Part shown: positions 44,702 to 54,069 of the stretch, piece by piece
Position numbering within the stretch: position 1 is the stretch's first letter
Layout: each line of letters starts with the position of its first letter
Assembly: GCA_900109485.1 (NCBI GenBank)
Contig: FOAY01000006.1
Span: forward strand, 124,001 to 188,000
Source: Kosakonia sacchari
Lineage (GTDB): Bacteria > Pseudomonadota > Gammaproteobacteria > Enterobacterales > Enterobacteriaceae
Direction of reading: 5' to 3'
DNA: 64,000 nucleotides
Notes under the pieces: model-generated
What the model was told of the DNA's origin: nothing
The model's input: only the letters and a program-made list of their open reading frames with translations
The model's database searches: none
Program-made: the position numbers and the translations under genes

Positions 44702-45454
44702 TTAACTGTCCAGCAAACGGTAATGCAACGCACGGACAACAGCCTGCACGCGGTTGGTCGCGCCGAGCTTTTTCGCCGCCGTGTTCAGATGCAGCGTAAC
44801 CGTCGCGACCGAGCGGTGCAGCTTGCGGGCAATCTCTTTCGCCGTCAGCCCTTCGGCGGACCACGCCAGACATTCGCGCTCGCGGTTGCTCAGTTTGACA
44901 TGGCGGCAGGTAAGCATTGAGGCGTCAAACAGCGGAAAGGCTGACTCCTGAAAGCGGTGCGCCAGAAAGGTCAGTTGCGCCAGCGTTTCGCTGATATCCC
45001 GCTCTTCCCGCTGGTCGGTGACAATGCCGGTCAGCGTAACAAAGCCGCCATGCGGCAGATGCAGCGGCACGGTAGCGCCGCAGGGCATATTGTTATCGCG
45101 CATGTAGTGCGTCACTTCTTGCGCGTTCTCATCCAGTCGCCCCTGCAATGCGCTGCGATCCGGGCGTTGATAAGACCAGACGAACGGCGCGCAACTCTCC
45201 AGCGCAAAATGTTGAACCGGATCAACCTGATAGTAGCCGCGCTCGCACCACAGCCGGCGCATATCATCCGGCACATTGCGCATCTCCAGCAGCGATGGCG
45301 TAATCAGCGCGCCTTCCAGCGAACGCGGCACCGGTGTGTAGTCGTAAATCACCGCATCAAACCCCAACGCCTGCGTCCTGGCAAACAGCCCGGCAAAAGC
45401 CTCTTCAAGCCTGGTGGCGTTGGTTGCACCAGGGCTTTCGATATCAATGCGCAT
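44702..45454 (-). CDS. LuxR solo of the plant-signal-responsive (OryR/PipR) class
   Basis: 250 aa from the ATG at 45454 (GGGGGAG six bases upstream). N-terminal autoinducer-binding domain (about 15-165) and C-terminal LuxR helix-turn-helix (LSNRERECLAWSAEGLTAKEIARKL). Alignment by the conserved spacing to D78-P79 puts M65 where AHL receptors have W57 and W69 where they have Y61. These two changes define plant-associated LuxR solos, which respond to plant compounds or peptides instead of acyl-homoserine lactones. No luxI is present. The W93 and G126 positions are kept. Confidence 0.92.
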   Translation of the reverse strand: MRIDIESPGATNATRLEEAFAGLFARTQALGFDAVIYDYTPVPRSLEGALITPSLLEMRNVPDDMRRLWCERGYYQVDPVQHFALESCAPFVWSYQRPDRSALQGRLDENAQEVTHYMRDNNMPCGATVPLHLPHGGFVTLTGIVTDQREERDISETLAQLTFLAHRFQESAFPLFDASMLTCRHVKLSNRERECLAWSAEGLTAKEIARKLHRSVATVTLHLNTAAKKLGATNRVQAVVRALHYRLLDS

Positions 45455-45564
45455 AATGAACTCCCCCAAGGTAAACGGTGCCATGCCACGGGCACGGTTT
45501 GTGCAGTTTCCCCGTGGCTTCGCCAAAGCATGCAATTCCGGTGCCGTCCTGCGGGAAAGGTAAA

Positions 45565-45582
45565 ACTAGTATTTTTGCTAAC
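45565..45582. promoter_or_regulatory. lux-box-like operator in front of the peptide ABC operon
   Basis: ACTAGTATTTTTGCTAAC is 15/18 identical to the reverse complement of the dyad at 44682-44699. It lies in the divergent region, 140 bases before the first permease ATG and 111 bases before the luxR ATG, so it can serve either promoter. Confidence 0.7.
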
Positions 45583-45721
45583 TACCCAGCCCTGAATGAT
45601 GTCGTTAGCGTAAAGAAAACGCCCGCTAAGGTTGGTCGGGCGCAAATTTATGACGCAGGGCTGCACTACGGCGGAGCGATTTTTTAACCTTCACCACCGT
45701 ATGCACCATGGGAGTTCGCTG

Positions 45722-46660
45722 ATGCATCGTTACCGTTTCCTGTTATTTCGACCCTTGCAACTGCTGCCCGTGCTGCTTGGGATCAGCATCATCACCTTCG
45801 CAATGGTACGGGCGATTCCCGGCGATCCGGCGCGCATTCTGCTCGGCGTACGCAGTACGCCAGAGGCGCTGGCGCGTATCCGTGCGCAGTTTGGTCTCGA
45901 TGAACCGTTATGGGTGCAGTACGGCTACTTCCTGCGCAATTTATTGCAGGGGGAGCTGGGCAAATCGATTGTCTACCGCGTCGATACCCTGAAGCTGATT
46001 AACTCGCGGCTCGAACCAACATTGTGGCTGGTACTGGGCAGCGTGCTGCTGGCGGTGATGCTCACGGTTCCGCTGGCTTCGCTGGCAGCGCGGCAGCGCG
46101 GGCGGGCGGCGGATCAACTGATCCGCCTGTTCACCACCGCCGGGTTAGGGTTTCCGGCGTTCTGGCTCGGCATCATGATGATCATCATTTTTAGCGTGGT
46201 GCTTGGTTGGTTCCCGGTTTCCGGTTACGGCAGCGATTTTGCCGACCAGTTGCACCATATGGTGCTGCCGTGTCTGACGGTAGCGCTGGCGCTGTCGGCG
46301 GTATTGACTCGCAACCTGCGCGCCAGCCTGCTGATGGAGATGAGCAGTGATTATGTGGTGGCGGCCAGGGCGCGGGGCCAGCGTGAAAACCGTATCTTCT
46401 GGCGTCACGTGCTACCCAACTCACTGGTGCCGACGCTAAACCTGCTGGCAGTGAATATTGGCTGGCTGATTGGCAGCACGGTCGTGATTGAGAGCGTGTT
46501 CGCCATTCCGGGGCTGGGCCAGTTGCTGGTGAAAGCGATTTTTAGCCGCGACTACATGGTGGTGCAGGGCGTGGTGATGGTGTTTGCGCTGGCGACCGTG
46601 GTCGTCAACCTGCTGGCCGATGTGCTGACCGTGGCGCTGGATCCGAGGGTGAAATTATGA
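45722..46660 (+). CDS. Peptide ABC transporter permease (DppB/OppB type)
   Basis: 312 aa from the ATG at 45722 (GGGAG seven bases upstream; the longer ORF start lacks support). Six membrane segments and the BPD-transport EAA region (VAARARGQRENRIFWRHVLPNSLVP). First gene of a five-gene operon for an oligopeptide/dipeptide importer. It is divergent from the LuxR solo with a lux-box-like site between them. It overlaps the next gene by four bases. Confidence 0.93.
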   Translation: MHRYRFLLFRPLQLLPVLLGISIITFAMVRAIPGDPARILLGVRSTPEALARIRAQFGLDEPLWVQYGYFLRNLLQGELGKSIVYRVDTLKLINSRLEPTLWLVLGSVLLAVMLTVPLASLAARQRGRAADQLIRLFTTAGLGFPAFWLGIMMIIIFSVVLGWFPVSGYGSDFADQLHHMVLPCLTVALALSAVLTRNLRASLLMEMSSDYVVAARARGQRENRIFWRHVLPNSLVPTLNLLAVNIGWLIGSTVVIESVFAIPGLGQLLVKAIFSRDYMVVQGVVMVFALATVVVNLLADVLTVALDPRVKL

Positions 46661-47502
46661 GTGCTCTCAGCGTGATTTCCGGGTTACGCCGCCGGGCGAT
46701 CCCACGCCAGCACGCGCTGCGCGCCGGGATAGTGATTGTCGGGCTGTGGCTGTTTATCGCCCTGTTTGTTCCGTGGCTGGCACCGTTTGATCCCATTACG
46801 CAGGATGCCACATCAAGCCTGCTTCCTCCCGGCGGTGCGCATCTGTTCGGTACCGATAACTTTGGTCGCGATATCTTCTCGCGCGTGCTGTGGGGGGCGC
46901 GGGTGGATCTGCAAATCTGCCTGCTGGGGGTTATCTTCCCGTTTTTGCTCGGCACCACGCTCGGCGCGCTGTCCGGTTATCTCGGCGGTGTGGTGGATGC
47001 GGCCATTATGCGGCTGATCGACATCGTGCTGGCGTTTCCTTTTCTGGTACTGATGCTGGCGATCATCGCCATCCTCGGGCCGGGGCTGGGCAGCTTCTAC
47101 ATTGCGATGGCGATGGTCGGCTGGGTCTCTTACGCCCGGCTGGTGCGGGCGCAGGTGCTGACGCTAAAACAGCGGGATTTCATTGTCGCGGCGCGCAGCC
47201 TTGGCTATGGCCACGCGCGCATTCTGTTCCGCCATCTGTTGCCGAACGCCATCACCGGCGCGCTGGTGTTCTCCATGTCCGATTGCGTGCTGGTGCTGCT
47301 GAACGGCGCAGCGGTCAGCTACCTTGGGCTGGGCGTGCAGCCGCCTACCGCGGAGTGGGGCGTGATGGTGGCGGAGGGGCAGAGCTTTATCACCACCGCG
47401 TGGTGGATAACCACTTTTCCGGGGCTGGCGATTGTGCTGCTGGCGATGGGCTTCAGCCTGCTGGCCGATGGCCTCGGCGATAAACTGGGAGCGCGCGTAT
47501 GA
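46657..47502 (+). CDS. Peptide ABC transporter permease (DppC/OppC type)
   Basis: 281 aa. An N-terminal extra membrane segment (IVIVGLWLFIALFVPWLAPF), the DppC-type FGTDNFGRDIFSRVLWGARVDL motif, then the BPD-transport core with EAA loop VAARSLGYGHARILFRHLLPNAI. Pairs with the upstream permease to form the channel. Overlaps both neighbouring genes by four bases (ATGA junctions). Confidence 0.94.
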   Translation: MSALSVISGLRRRAIPRQHALRAGIVIVGLWLFIALFVPWLAPFDPITQDATSSLLPPGGAHLFGTDNFGRDIFSRVLWGARVDLQICLLGVIFPFLLGTTLGALSGYLGGVVDAAIMRLIDIVLAFPFLVLMLAIIAILGPGLGSFYIAMAMVGWVSYARLVRAQVLTLKQRDFIVAARSLGYGHARILFRHLLPNAITGALVFSMSDCVLVLLNGAAVSYLGLGVQPPTAEWGVMVAEGQSFITTAWWITTFPGLAIVLLAMGFSLLADGLGDKLGARV

Positions 47503-48482
47503 CACTGCTGACAGTCTCAGAACTGACCATTACCCGCGAGCCGGATATCGCGCTGGTCGATAAAGTCTCATTTACGCTGAATGCTGGCGAGATGCTCGGT
47601 CTGGTCGGCGAGAGCGGCTCCGGGAAAACCGTGACCTGTCGCGCGTTGATGCGGCTGTTGCCCGGCCAGGGGCTGGCCATTACCGGCGGCGAAGTGCGGC
47701 TGGGCGGCCGCGACTTACTGTCGCTCAGCGAAGCGCAAATGTCGGCGGTGCGCGGGCGCGAAATGGGGATGATTTTCCAGAACCCGGCCAGCCACCTCAA
47801 CCCGGTGATGACCATTGGCGAGCAAATTGCCGAAAGCCGCCGCCGTCATTTCGGCGCCAGCCGCGCACAGGCGCGGGAAGATGCCAAAGAACTGCTGCGC
47901 CAGGTTGGTATTCCCGATCCGCAAAACCGCATTCATAACTATCCGCATGAATTTTCCGGCGGCATGCGGCAGCGCGCGATGATCGCCGTGGCGCTGGCGC
48001 CTGAGCCGTCGCTGCTGATTGCCGACGAGCCAACCACCGCGCTGGATGTCACCGTGCAGATGCAGATCCTGCGTCTGCTCAGCGATTTGCGTCAGCAACT
48101 GGGGCTGGCGGTGATCATGATCACCCACGATCTCGGCGTGGTGGCGCAAACCTGCGATCGCATCGCCGTCATGTATGGCGGGCGGCTGTGCGAAGTGGGC
48201 GGTAAGCGCGATGTGCTGGCGCAGCCGCTGCATCCCTACACCCGTGGATTAATCGATTGCCAGCCAGCCAGCGAAGGCGGGCAGGGGCGACTGGTGACCA
48301 TCAGCGGCCAGCCGCCGGTGGCGGATAACTTCCCGGCCGGTTGCCGCTTTCATCCCCGCTGCCAGTACGCCAGCGCGGCTTGTCAGCAACAGCCCGCGCT
48401 GCGACAGGGGCGCGACACGCTGGCGCATGCAGCGGCCTGCCATCACGCATTACAACCACTTAGCTTGCGGGAGGGCGCATGA
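47499..48482 (+). CDS. Peptide ABC transporter ATP-binding protein (DppD/OppD type)
   Basis: 327 aa. Walker A GESGSGKT near residue 37, signature FSGGMRQR, Walker [13 protein letters not shown], switch histidine in ITHDLGVV, and the C-terminal oligopeptide-type cysteine-bearing extension ([17 protein letters not shown]), which in the family can hold a 4Fe-4S cluster. Overlaps the genes on both sides by four bases. Confidence 0.95.
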   Translation: MTLLTVSELTITREPDIALVDKVSFTLNAGEMLGLVGESGSGKTVTCRALMRLLPGQGLAITGGEVRLGGRDLLSLSEAQMSAVRGREMGMIFQNPASHLNPVMTIGEQIAESRRRHFGASRAQAREDAKELLRQVGIPDPQNRIHNYPHEFSGGMRQRAMIAVALAPEPSLLIADEPTTALDVTVQMQILRLLSDLRQQLGLAVIMITHDLGVVAQTCDRIAVMYGGRLCEVGGKRDVLAQPLHPYTRGLIDCQPASEGGQGRLVTISGQPPVADNFPAGCRFHPRCQYASAACQQQPALRQGRDTLAHAAACHHALQPLSLREGA

Positions 48483-49516
48483 CGACATCAGCAAACTGGC
48501 CCCTGTTAGAAGCGGACAACGTCAGCGTGACTTTTCCGGTTTCCGGCGGCCTGATGGGCGCTAGGCGGATGGTGCACGCCGTGAATGACGTGACACTGAA
48601 AATTCACGCCGGGGAAACCCTCGGTCTGGTGGGCGAATCCGGCAGCGGCAAAAGCACGCTGGGGCGGGCGTTATTGCAGCTTGAGCGGGTAACGGCGGGC
48701 GAGGTTCGCTTCGATGGACACCGCATTACTCATGGGCTGAAGAGCGACGTGGCGCGGTTGCGCCTGCAAACGGCGATGATTTTTCAGGATCCTTTCGCCT
48801 CGCTTAATCCGCGCCAGACCATCGGCGACAGCATCGCCGAAGTGCTGCGTGTGCATCAGAAAGTGCCGCGCAGCGGTGTGAATGCGCGGGTGGCTGAACT
48901 GCTGACGTTAGTCGGGCTGCGCCCGGAGCAAGCGAAGGTCCGGCCCGGCCAGCTTAGCGGCGGGCAGTGCCAGCGTGCCGGGATTGCGCGCGCGCTGGCG
49001 ATCGAACCCCGGTTGATTGTGGCGGATGAGTGCGTGGCGGCGCTGGATGTCTCCATTCAGGGGCAGATCGTTAACCTGCTGATGGAGCTGCGCGAAAAGA
49101 TGGGGCTGGCGATTTTGTTTATCGCGCACGATCTGGCGATTGTGCGCCGCCTGTGCGATCGCGTGGCGGTGATGTACCTCGGGCGCATTGTCGAAGAAGG
49201 CCCGTCCGAAGCGGTGTTCACGCAGCCACGTCACCCTTATACCGCCGCGTTGGTCGCGGCAATCCCGGAAATCGATCCTGATAAACCGCTGCCCGCGGAG
49301 CCGCTCGGCGGCGAACCGCCCAGCCCGTTATCCATTCCACAGGGTTGCGCTTTCCATCCGCGCTGCCCCTATGCGCAGGTGCAGTGTCGCACCGGCGCGT
49401 TACCTCCAACCCGGCAGATTGCCGATCACGCATATTCCTGTGTGTTGACCCACACAGGCGATGAGACTGTTTTTCCTTTAACCAGGAGATCTTTTGATGA
49501 AGCACAGGCATGTTAA
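48479..49516 (+). CDS. Peptide ABC transporter ATP-binding protein (DppF/OppF type)
   Basis: 345 aa. Walker [10 protein letters not shown], signature LSGGQCQR, and Walker [13 protein letters not shown], where the usual Pro of DEPVSALD is Cys. The switch region is IAHDLAIV and the C-terminal cysteine-rich extension [15 protein letters not shown] is present. Forms the ATPase heterodimer with the preceding gene product. Its last 20 bases overlap the start of the binding-protein gene. Confidence 0.95.
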   Translation: MTTSANWPLLEADNVSVTFPVSGGLMGARRMVHAVNDVTLKIHAGETLGLVGESGSGKSTLGRALLQLERVTAGEVRFDGHRITHGLKSDVARLRLQTAMIFQDPFASLNPRQTIGDSIAEVLRVHQKVPRSGVNARVAELLTLVGLRPEQAKVRPGQLSGGQCQRAGIARALAIEPRLIVADECVAALDVSIQGQIVNLLMELREKMGLAILFIAHDLAIVRRLCDRVAVMYLGRIVEEGPSEAVFTQPRHPYTAALVAAIPEIDPDKPLPAEPLGGEPPSPLSIPQGCAFHPRCPYAQVQCRTGALPPTRQIADHAYSCVLTHTGDETVFPLTRRSFDEAQAC

Positions 49517-51011
49517 GTTGTTGGCGGCCAGCGTTTTTCTGGCGCTCAGTGTGGTCAGCGAAATGGCGCAGGCGGCAGGCGTATTAACCATTGGCCGTCG
49601 CGAAGACAGCACTACGTTCGACCCGATCAAATCGGCGCAAAACGCCGACAACTGGGTGTTTTCTAACGTCTTTGATCCGCTGGTGCGGGTGGATAAAACC
49701 GGCACCAAACTGGAGCCGGGCGTGGCGGAAAGCTGGAGCATTTCGCCGGACGGCAAGGTCTATACCTTTAAAATTCGCGACACCAAATTCTCCGACGGTA
49801 CGCCAGTGAGCGCCAGCGATGCTGCGTTTAGCCTGCTGCGTATTCGTGACGATGCCGGTTCATTGTGGCGCGATTCGTACAGCATTATCGAGAAAGCCGA
49901 AGCGCCGGATGCGCGTACGCTGGTCGTCACGCTGAAATCGCCGTCTGCGCCGTTCCTGTCACAACTGGCATTGCCGAATGCATCGGTGATCTCGGAAAAA
50001 GCGCTGAAGGACGAAGGGGCAGAGACGTTTGCCGAAAAACCGGTCGGCTCTGGCGCGTTTAGCGTGAAAGAGTGGGTGCGCGGCGAGAAAATCGTGCTGG
50101 TGAAGAACCCGAACTTCTGGCAGGCGAAGAACGTCAGCCTCGACGAAGTGGACTGGCTGACCATTCCCGATGACAACACCCGTATGCTGAAAGTGCAGGC
50201 CGGTGAGCTGGATGCCGCGCTGACGGTGCCGTTCTCGCGCATTGCCTCACTGCAAAAAGACAGCAATCTGAAGGTGGAGCTGGATCCGTCAACCCGCGAA
50301 GATCATCTGTTGATCAACCACTCGCACGGTGCGCTCGGTAAGGTGGAAGTGCGCCAGGCGCTGGACTTCGCCATCGACAAAGATGCAATTGTGAAGACCG
50401 TGACCTTTGGCTACGGCCAGGTGGCGAACTCCTATATTCCGGCTGGCGCGCTGTATCACTACAGCGATAACCTGCGTCGCGCCTACGATCCGGAAAAAGC
50501 CAAACAGATGCTGAAAGCCGCTGGCGCTTCCGATTTAACGCTGAATTATGTGGTTAACGCCGGGGATGAAGTGGATGAGCAGATCGCCATTCTGCTGCAA
50601 CAGCAACTGGCGAAAGCGGGCGTGAAGGTCAACCTGCAAAAAGTTGATCCCAGCCAGAGTTGGGACATGCTGGTGGCGGGCGAATACGATATTTCGGTGA
50701 TGTACTGGACCAACGATATTCTCGACCCGGATCAGAAAACCACCTTTGTGCTGGGCCATGATGCGAACATGAACTACATGACGCGTTATAAGAATGACAA
50801 GGTGAAAGCGCTGGTTGCTGCGGCTCGCGTGGAAATGGATCCGAAAAAACGCGAACAGATGTATATCGATCTGCAAAAAATGGCCAAAGCCGACGTGAAC
50901 TGGATCGACCTCTACTACAGCCCGTACCGCAACGTGAGCCGGAAAAATATCGAAGGTTTCTATCAGAATCCGCTCGGTCGCTTCTTCCTCGAAGATACGG
51001 TGAAGAAATAA
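49497..51011 (+). CDS. Peptide ABC transporter substrate-binding protein (family 5)
   Basis: About 504 aa from the ATG at 49497 (AGGAG nine bases upstream; a TTG one codon earlier is also possible). Signal peptide [20 protein letters not shown], ending near MAQAA. SBP_bac_5 domain: DSTTFDPIKSAQNADNWVF, LEPGVAESWSISPDGKVYTF, VKNPNFWQ. It captures the peptide in the periplasm. Last gene of the operon. Position and shared operators suggest that it imports the plant-derived peptide or amide sensed by the LuxR solo. Confidence 0.94.
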   Translation: MKHRHVKLLAASVFLALSVVSEMAQAAGVLTIGRREDSTTFDPIKSAQNADNWVFSNVFDPLVRVDKTGTKLEPGVAESWSISPDGKVYTFKIRDTKFSDGTPVSASDAAFSLLRIRDDAGSLWRDSYSIIEKAEAPDARTLVVTLKSPSAPFLSQLALPNASVISEKALKDEGAETFAEKPVGSGAFSVKEWVRGEKIVLVKNPNFWQAKNVSLDEVDWLTIPDDNTRMLKVQAGELDAALTVPFSRIASLQKDSNLKVELDPSTREDHLLINHSHGALGKVEVRQALDFAIDKDAIVKTVTFGYGQVANSYIPAGALYHYSDNLRRAYDPEKAKQMLKAAGASDLTLNYVVNAGDEVDEQIAILLQQQLAKAGVKVNLQKVDPSQSWDMLVAGEYDISVMYWTNDILDPDQKTTFVLGHDANMNYMTRYKNDKVKALVAAARVEMDPKKREQMYIDLQKMAKADVNWIDLYYSPYRNVSRKNIEGFYQNPLGRFFLEDTVKK

Positions 51012-51015
51012 CGTT

Positions 51016-51078
51016 TTGCCTGATGGCGTACGCAAGCCGGGCCTGGGGGAGTGAATCCGCGCCAGGCCCGGTAAGCGG
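51016..51078. repeat. REP-like palindromic element
   Basis: Immediately after the binding-protein gene: TTGCCTGATGGCGTACGC followed by CCGGGCCTGG (51037-51046) and CCAGGCCCGG (51062-51071), a 10-bp perfect stem. Sequence style (GCCTGATGGCG, CCAGGCCCGGTAAGCG) is that of enterobacterial REP/BIME units. It probably protects the operon mRNA end and separates it from the convergent LysR gene. Confidence 0.75.
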
Positions 51079-51080
51079 CG

Positions 51081-51947
51081 CTAATCGAAAGCCGCGAGGA
51101 GACGTTGCACCAGCGGCTTTGTTTCGTTTTTTCTCCACACCAGGTGCAGCGCGATCTCCAGCGGTAGCCATGGCAAAGCCACTAATGCCACATTCTCCGA
51201 CGCAATGCGCGCCAGGCTTTGCTGAATAAAGGTGAATCCCAGCCCCGCTTCGACACAAGAGAGCGCGGCCAGCGGGCCGGAAACTTCCAGGCTGATGCGC
51301 GGGGTGAAGCCTTTTTCCTGACAGGCCCGAAGTAACTGCGCGCGCGCTGTCGGGTTCAGGTTTTCCTGCTCGGCTATCCACGGATACTGCTCAAGCTGCG
51401 CGGGTGTGGGCGCGGACAGAGCCATCTCTTTCGGCATTGCCAGCAGCACCGGCTCGGTAAGGACGATTTTCTGGCAAAACTGCGCGTCGCTTGACGGCGG
51501 CAGCGTGTATAAGAACGCCACATCAATTAACCGCGCCTGTAGTTGCTCAAGCTGCTGTTTTGAACGCATCGAATGCAGCTTGATATCGATCTCTGGCGGT
51601 AGCGCTAATTTTGCCAGCGCATCGGGCAGCAGGCGTGAGTGAATGGCCGCTTCGACATAGCCGATATCGATGCGTCCGGCGTTGGCCTGACCCAGATGTC
51701 TGGCGTGATCTTTCAGCCGATCGTAGTGCTGGAGAAAAGGTCCCACTTCGTCGAGAAATTTTTCCCCTTCGGTGGTCAGATGGAGGCGTTTTTTCTCGCG
51801 ATGAAACAGCGTGACGCCTAATTCATCTTCCAGCATCTGAATTTGTCGGCTCAGCGGGGATGAAGAGATATTCAGCCTTTCAGCCGCCTGGCCGATATGC
51901 TCAAGCCGGGCAACAACGGTAAACGATCGCAGCAGTTTGATGTCCAC
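51081..51947 (-). CDS. LysR-family transcriptional regulator
   Basis: 288 aa. Starts MDIKLLRSFTVVARLEHIGQAAERLNISSSPLSRQIQMLE, a standard LysR helix-turn-helix, then a type 2 periplasmic-binding-fold sensor domain (GRIDIGYVEAAIHSRLLPDAL). It is divergent from the YciI-like gene across 128 bases, so that gene and its own promoter are the likely targets. Confidence 0.9.
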   Translation of the reverse strand: MDIKLLRSFTVVARLEHIGQAAERLNISSSPLSRQIQMLEDELGVTLFHREKKRLHLTTEGEKFLDEVGPFLQHYDRLKDHARHLGQANAGRIDIGYVEAAIHSRLLPDALAKLALPPEIDIKLHSMRSKQQLEQLQARLIDVAFLYTLPPSSDAQFCQKIVLTEPVLLAMPKEMALSAPTPAQLEQYPWIAEQENLNPTARAQLLRACQEKGFTPRISLEVSGPLAALSCVEAGLGFTFIQQSLARIASENVALVALPWLPLEIALHLVWRKNETKPLVQRLLAAFD

Positions 51948-52075
51948 AGCAAATCCGGTCTCAACTGGGTTAAAAATGGCAATAGCCTGAACGGCTATTT
52001 AACCGCAATATAAACCTTATGAATACTGCACCGTAACGTGTTGATAATTCACTATTCATAAAGAGGAGTTTGCGC

Positions 52076-52366
52076 ATGTTTATCGTAACGCTGAAATATA
52101 AAAAACCGTTAAGCGAGGTCGATCGCTTTGTTGAGGCGCACCGCACGTATCTCGACGCGTGCTTTAAAGAGGACTATTTTCTGGCGGCCGGGCCAACGAA
52201 CCCGCGCAGCGGCGGCGTGATTTTAACCCGCGCGCTGGCCCGCCCGGCGCTGGATGCGCTGCTGCAAGAAGATCCCTTTTACCGTGAAGGTGTGGCCGAT
52301 TTCGAGGTTGTGGAATTCGAGCCGATGAAATATAGCGCTGCAATGGCCGCCGCGCTGGGAAAATAG
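52076..52366 (+). CDS. YciI-like protein
   Basis: 96 aa from the ATG at 52076 (GAGGAG about eight bases upstream). The alpha/beta YciI fold with FIVTLKYKKPLSEVDRFVEAHRTYLD; the conserved His of the EAHRTYL motif is the putative active-site residue. Related proteins dehalogenate aromatics or bind small ligands; the substrate is unknown. Divergent from the LysR gene, which probably controls it. Confidence 0.9.
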   Translation: MFIVTLKYKKPLSEVDRFVEAHRTYLDACFKEDYFLAAGPTNPRSGGVILTRALARPALDALLQEDPFYREGVADFEVVEFEPMKYSAAMAAALGK

Positions 52367-52390
52367 CGCTACCGTGGCAATAGACTAAGC

Positions 52391-52418
52391 AGGGCACAAA
52401 TCGTGCCCTTGTGCTTTT
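52391..52418 (+). terminator. Terminator of the YciI-like gene
   Basis: AGGGCAC (52391-52397) pairs with GTGCCCT (52403-52409) around AAATC, followed by TGTGCTTTT. Located between convergent genes. Confidence 0.75.
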
Positions 52419-52424
52419 CCCGCA

Positions 52425-53357
52425 TTAAAACACCATCACATGTAACAGCGTGCGGACCAGAATGCCGACAATCGCGCCGGGCAGTACAAAGCGGAACAGG
52501 CGGACAAAGCGGCTGGCGATACCGAGGAAAATGCCAATCCCCGGTAAATCGAGGGTTTGCACCAGGAAGCCCGCCGAGGCGTTGATCTGCTGCGCCGTCA
52601 GTTGACCGTGCTGCGCCATCTCCGAGGCCACGCCAAAATAGGCCGTTCCGCCCGCCAGGCATTTGGTCAGCGTCAGCAGCACATATACCGTGGAAATATG
52701 GAAGAACGCCAGCATTGGCGTTAACAGCGACGTCAGCGCTTCTACCACGCCTGCCGCTTTCAGTAAGCCCACCACCGTCAGCGATAACAACAGCATCGGC
52801 AGCGACCCCAGCGACAGGCGAATCGCATCTGCGCCCGCGCCGTTAATCACCGAAATCAAACTCGCGCGCGGCTTATCTTTATTCAGTTCGCCCTCTTCAT
52901 CGCGCAGGCTGGCGGCAGAGAGCCTGCGTCCCGTGACGTACCAGGTCAGCGTTGAGGCGGCAAGACCACCAATCAGCGAAATCACAATCGCAATGCCCCA
53001 GTGCAGGCCAAACGGAGTCAGAGGGTAAAACACATTCGCCTGGCCCATGGCGAACAACATGGCGAGCGTGGCGGCAAGATGGCGGTCGGAAGTTCCGCGG
53101 CGCTCCATAATCGCCAGCGCGGCGAGCGGTGCGGCAAAGCTGACGAAATTAAGCTGAATCAGGGCGAAAATCCCCATTCCGCTGATACCAAAAGGCTTTA
53201 AGACCGGGGAGGTGAGACGAACAATGCCATCCAGAACCCCTTTTTCCTCCAGATACTTCATTATGATGAGCATCACCACCATGATCGGCAGCAAGGTATA
53301 CAGCGCAACATCCACGGAAACCTTGCCCGCCGACATGATGATTTCAATGATATTCAT
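52425..53357 (-). CDS. Nucleoside-recognition (Gate) domain membrane protein
   Basis: 310 aa with about eight membrane segments. Two Gate/nucleoside-recognition repeats are suggested by KPFGISGMGIFALIQLNFVSF and LTKCLAGGTAYFGVASEM. Related proteins (YjiG/YjiH, SpmA/SpmB) are of uncertain function and are proposed transporters. No partner gene is next to it. It is convergent with the YciI-like gene. Confidence 0.82.
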   Translation of the reverse strand: MNIIEIIMSAGKVSVDVALYTLLPIMVVMLIIMKYLEEKGVLDGIVRLTSPVLKPFGISGMGIFALIQLNFVSFAAPLAALAIMERRGTSDRHLAATLAMLFAMGQANVFYPLTPFGLHWGIAIVISLIGGLAASTLTWYVTGRRLSAASLRDEEGELNKDKPRASLISVINGAGADAIRLSLGSLPMLLLSLTVVGLLKAAGVVEALTSLLTPMLAFFHISTVYVLLTLTKCLAGGTAYFGVASEMAQHGQLTAQQINASAGFLVQTLDLPGIGIFLGIASRFVRLFRFVLPGAIVGILVRTLLHVMVF

Positions 53358-53508
53358 GAACCACTCCGGTAAACGTACTTGCCCGGTATTTTACACCCGC
53401 TAACGGAACGGCAGGCTCATTCATTCCATTGGTTTTACTTATTTTCTGTAAGCGGATACGGCATTGGCGAAAGCGCCGTCGGCATACATCGGAGGGCGGG
53501 GAAAGACG

Positions 53509-53607
53509 TCAGGAACCCGGATTGGCGTAGCCGCCGAGGATAAACCAGGCCAGGAAAGCGACCGCTACAATAAAAACCAGCACCGGAAAAGCAATACCAA
53601 TTCTCAT
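53509..53607 (-). CDS. yoaK: Small membrane protein YoaK
   Basis: 32 codons reading MRIGIAFPVLVFIVAVAFLA, then WFILGGYANPGS and a TGA stop. It has the same length as, and near identity with, E. coli YoaK (MRIGIIFPVVIF...), a single-span inner-membrane microprotein of unknown function. AGAGGG precedes the ATG by about five bases. A yoaJ-like partner was not found in the adjacent gap. Confidence 0.88.
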   Translation of the reverse strand: MRIGIAFPVLVFIVAVAFLAWFILGGYANPGS

Positions 53608-53710
53608 AGACCCTCTTACGTTGTCAAAAGCCTTAGTCAACAGGAAACCGCGTCGTCTGCGCGGGGAGACAACGTTAACACAAAAACACTAAAAATGACC
53701 GTGTTACAGA

Positions 53711-53944
53711 CTAAAAGCGGCTGCGATGCGCCTGTTCAACGGTGATTTTTAAGTAGCTGTTGGCAATATTTTCGCGGAAGTACGTTTCCTGCTGCTGGCT
53801 CATCAAAAAACCCTGCCAGATCTTCGGTGGTACGCCGAGATACTGCTCAACGCGGCCATTACTGTGCTCAAGCTCCAGCACGCTGGAGTTCGGGTCATAA
53901 CCTGCCGCCTTTAGCGCCCTGCAAGAAAGGGGATGTCTTTTCAT
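53711..53944 (-). CDS. KTSC-domain small protein
   Basis: 77 aa. Matches the KTSC domain pattern: AAGYDPNSSVLELEHSNGRV, then EQYLGVPPKIWQGFL and ETYFRENIANSYL. The family is a short, mostly beta domain of unknown function often found next to RNA-binding or lysyl-tRNA synthetase-like modules. It is a single gene flanked by other small genes. Confidence 0.82.
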   Translation of the reverse strand: MKRHPLSCRALKAAGYDPNSSVLELEHSNGRVEQYLGVPPKIWQGFLMSQQQETYFRENIANSYLKITVEQAHRSRF

Positions 53945-54069
53945 TTTTTGTCCTGCTCAACGTCAATGTCACAAAAGGCTTTTAAGCTATCGGCAGGCGA
54001 CAAAGAATATTTACCACTGATACAAGACTCTTTTCGTATAACTAAGGTGAATAAATGACGCTCAGCAAC

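Noticed and set aside
46890-47483. 197-codon ORF inside the second peptide permease gene
   Set aside because: Out-of-frame shadow rich in Gly, Ala, Arg and His; the permease frame has all family motifs.
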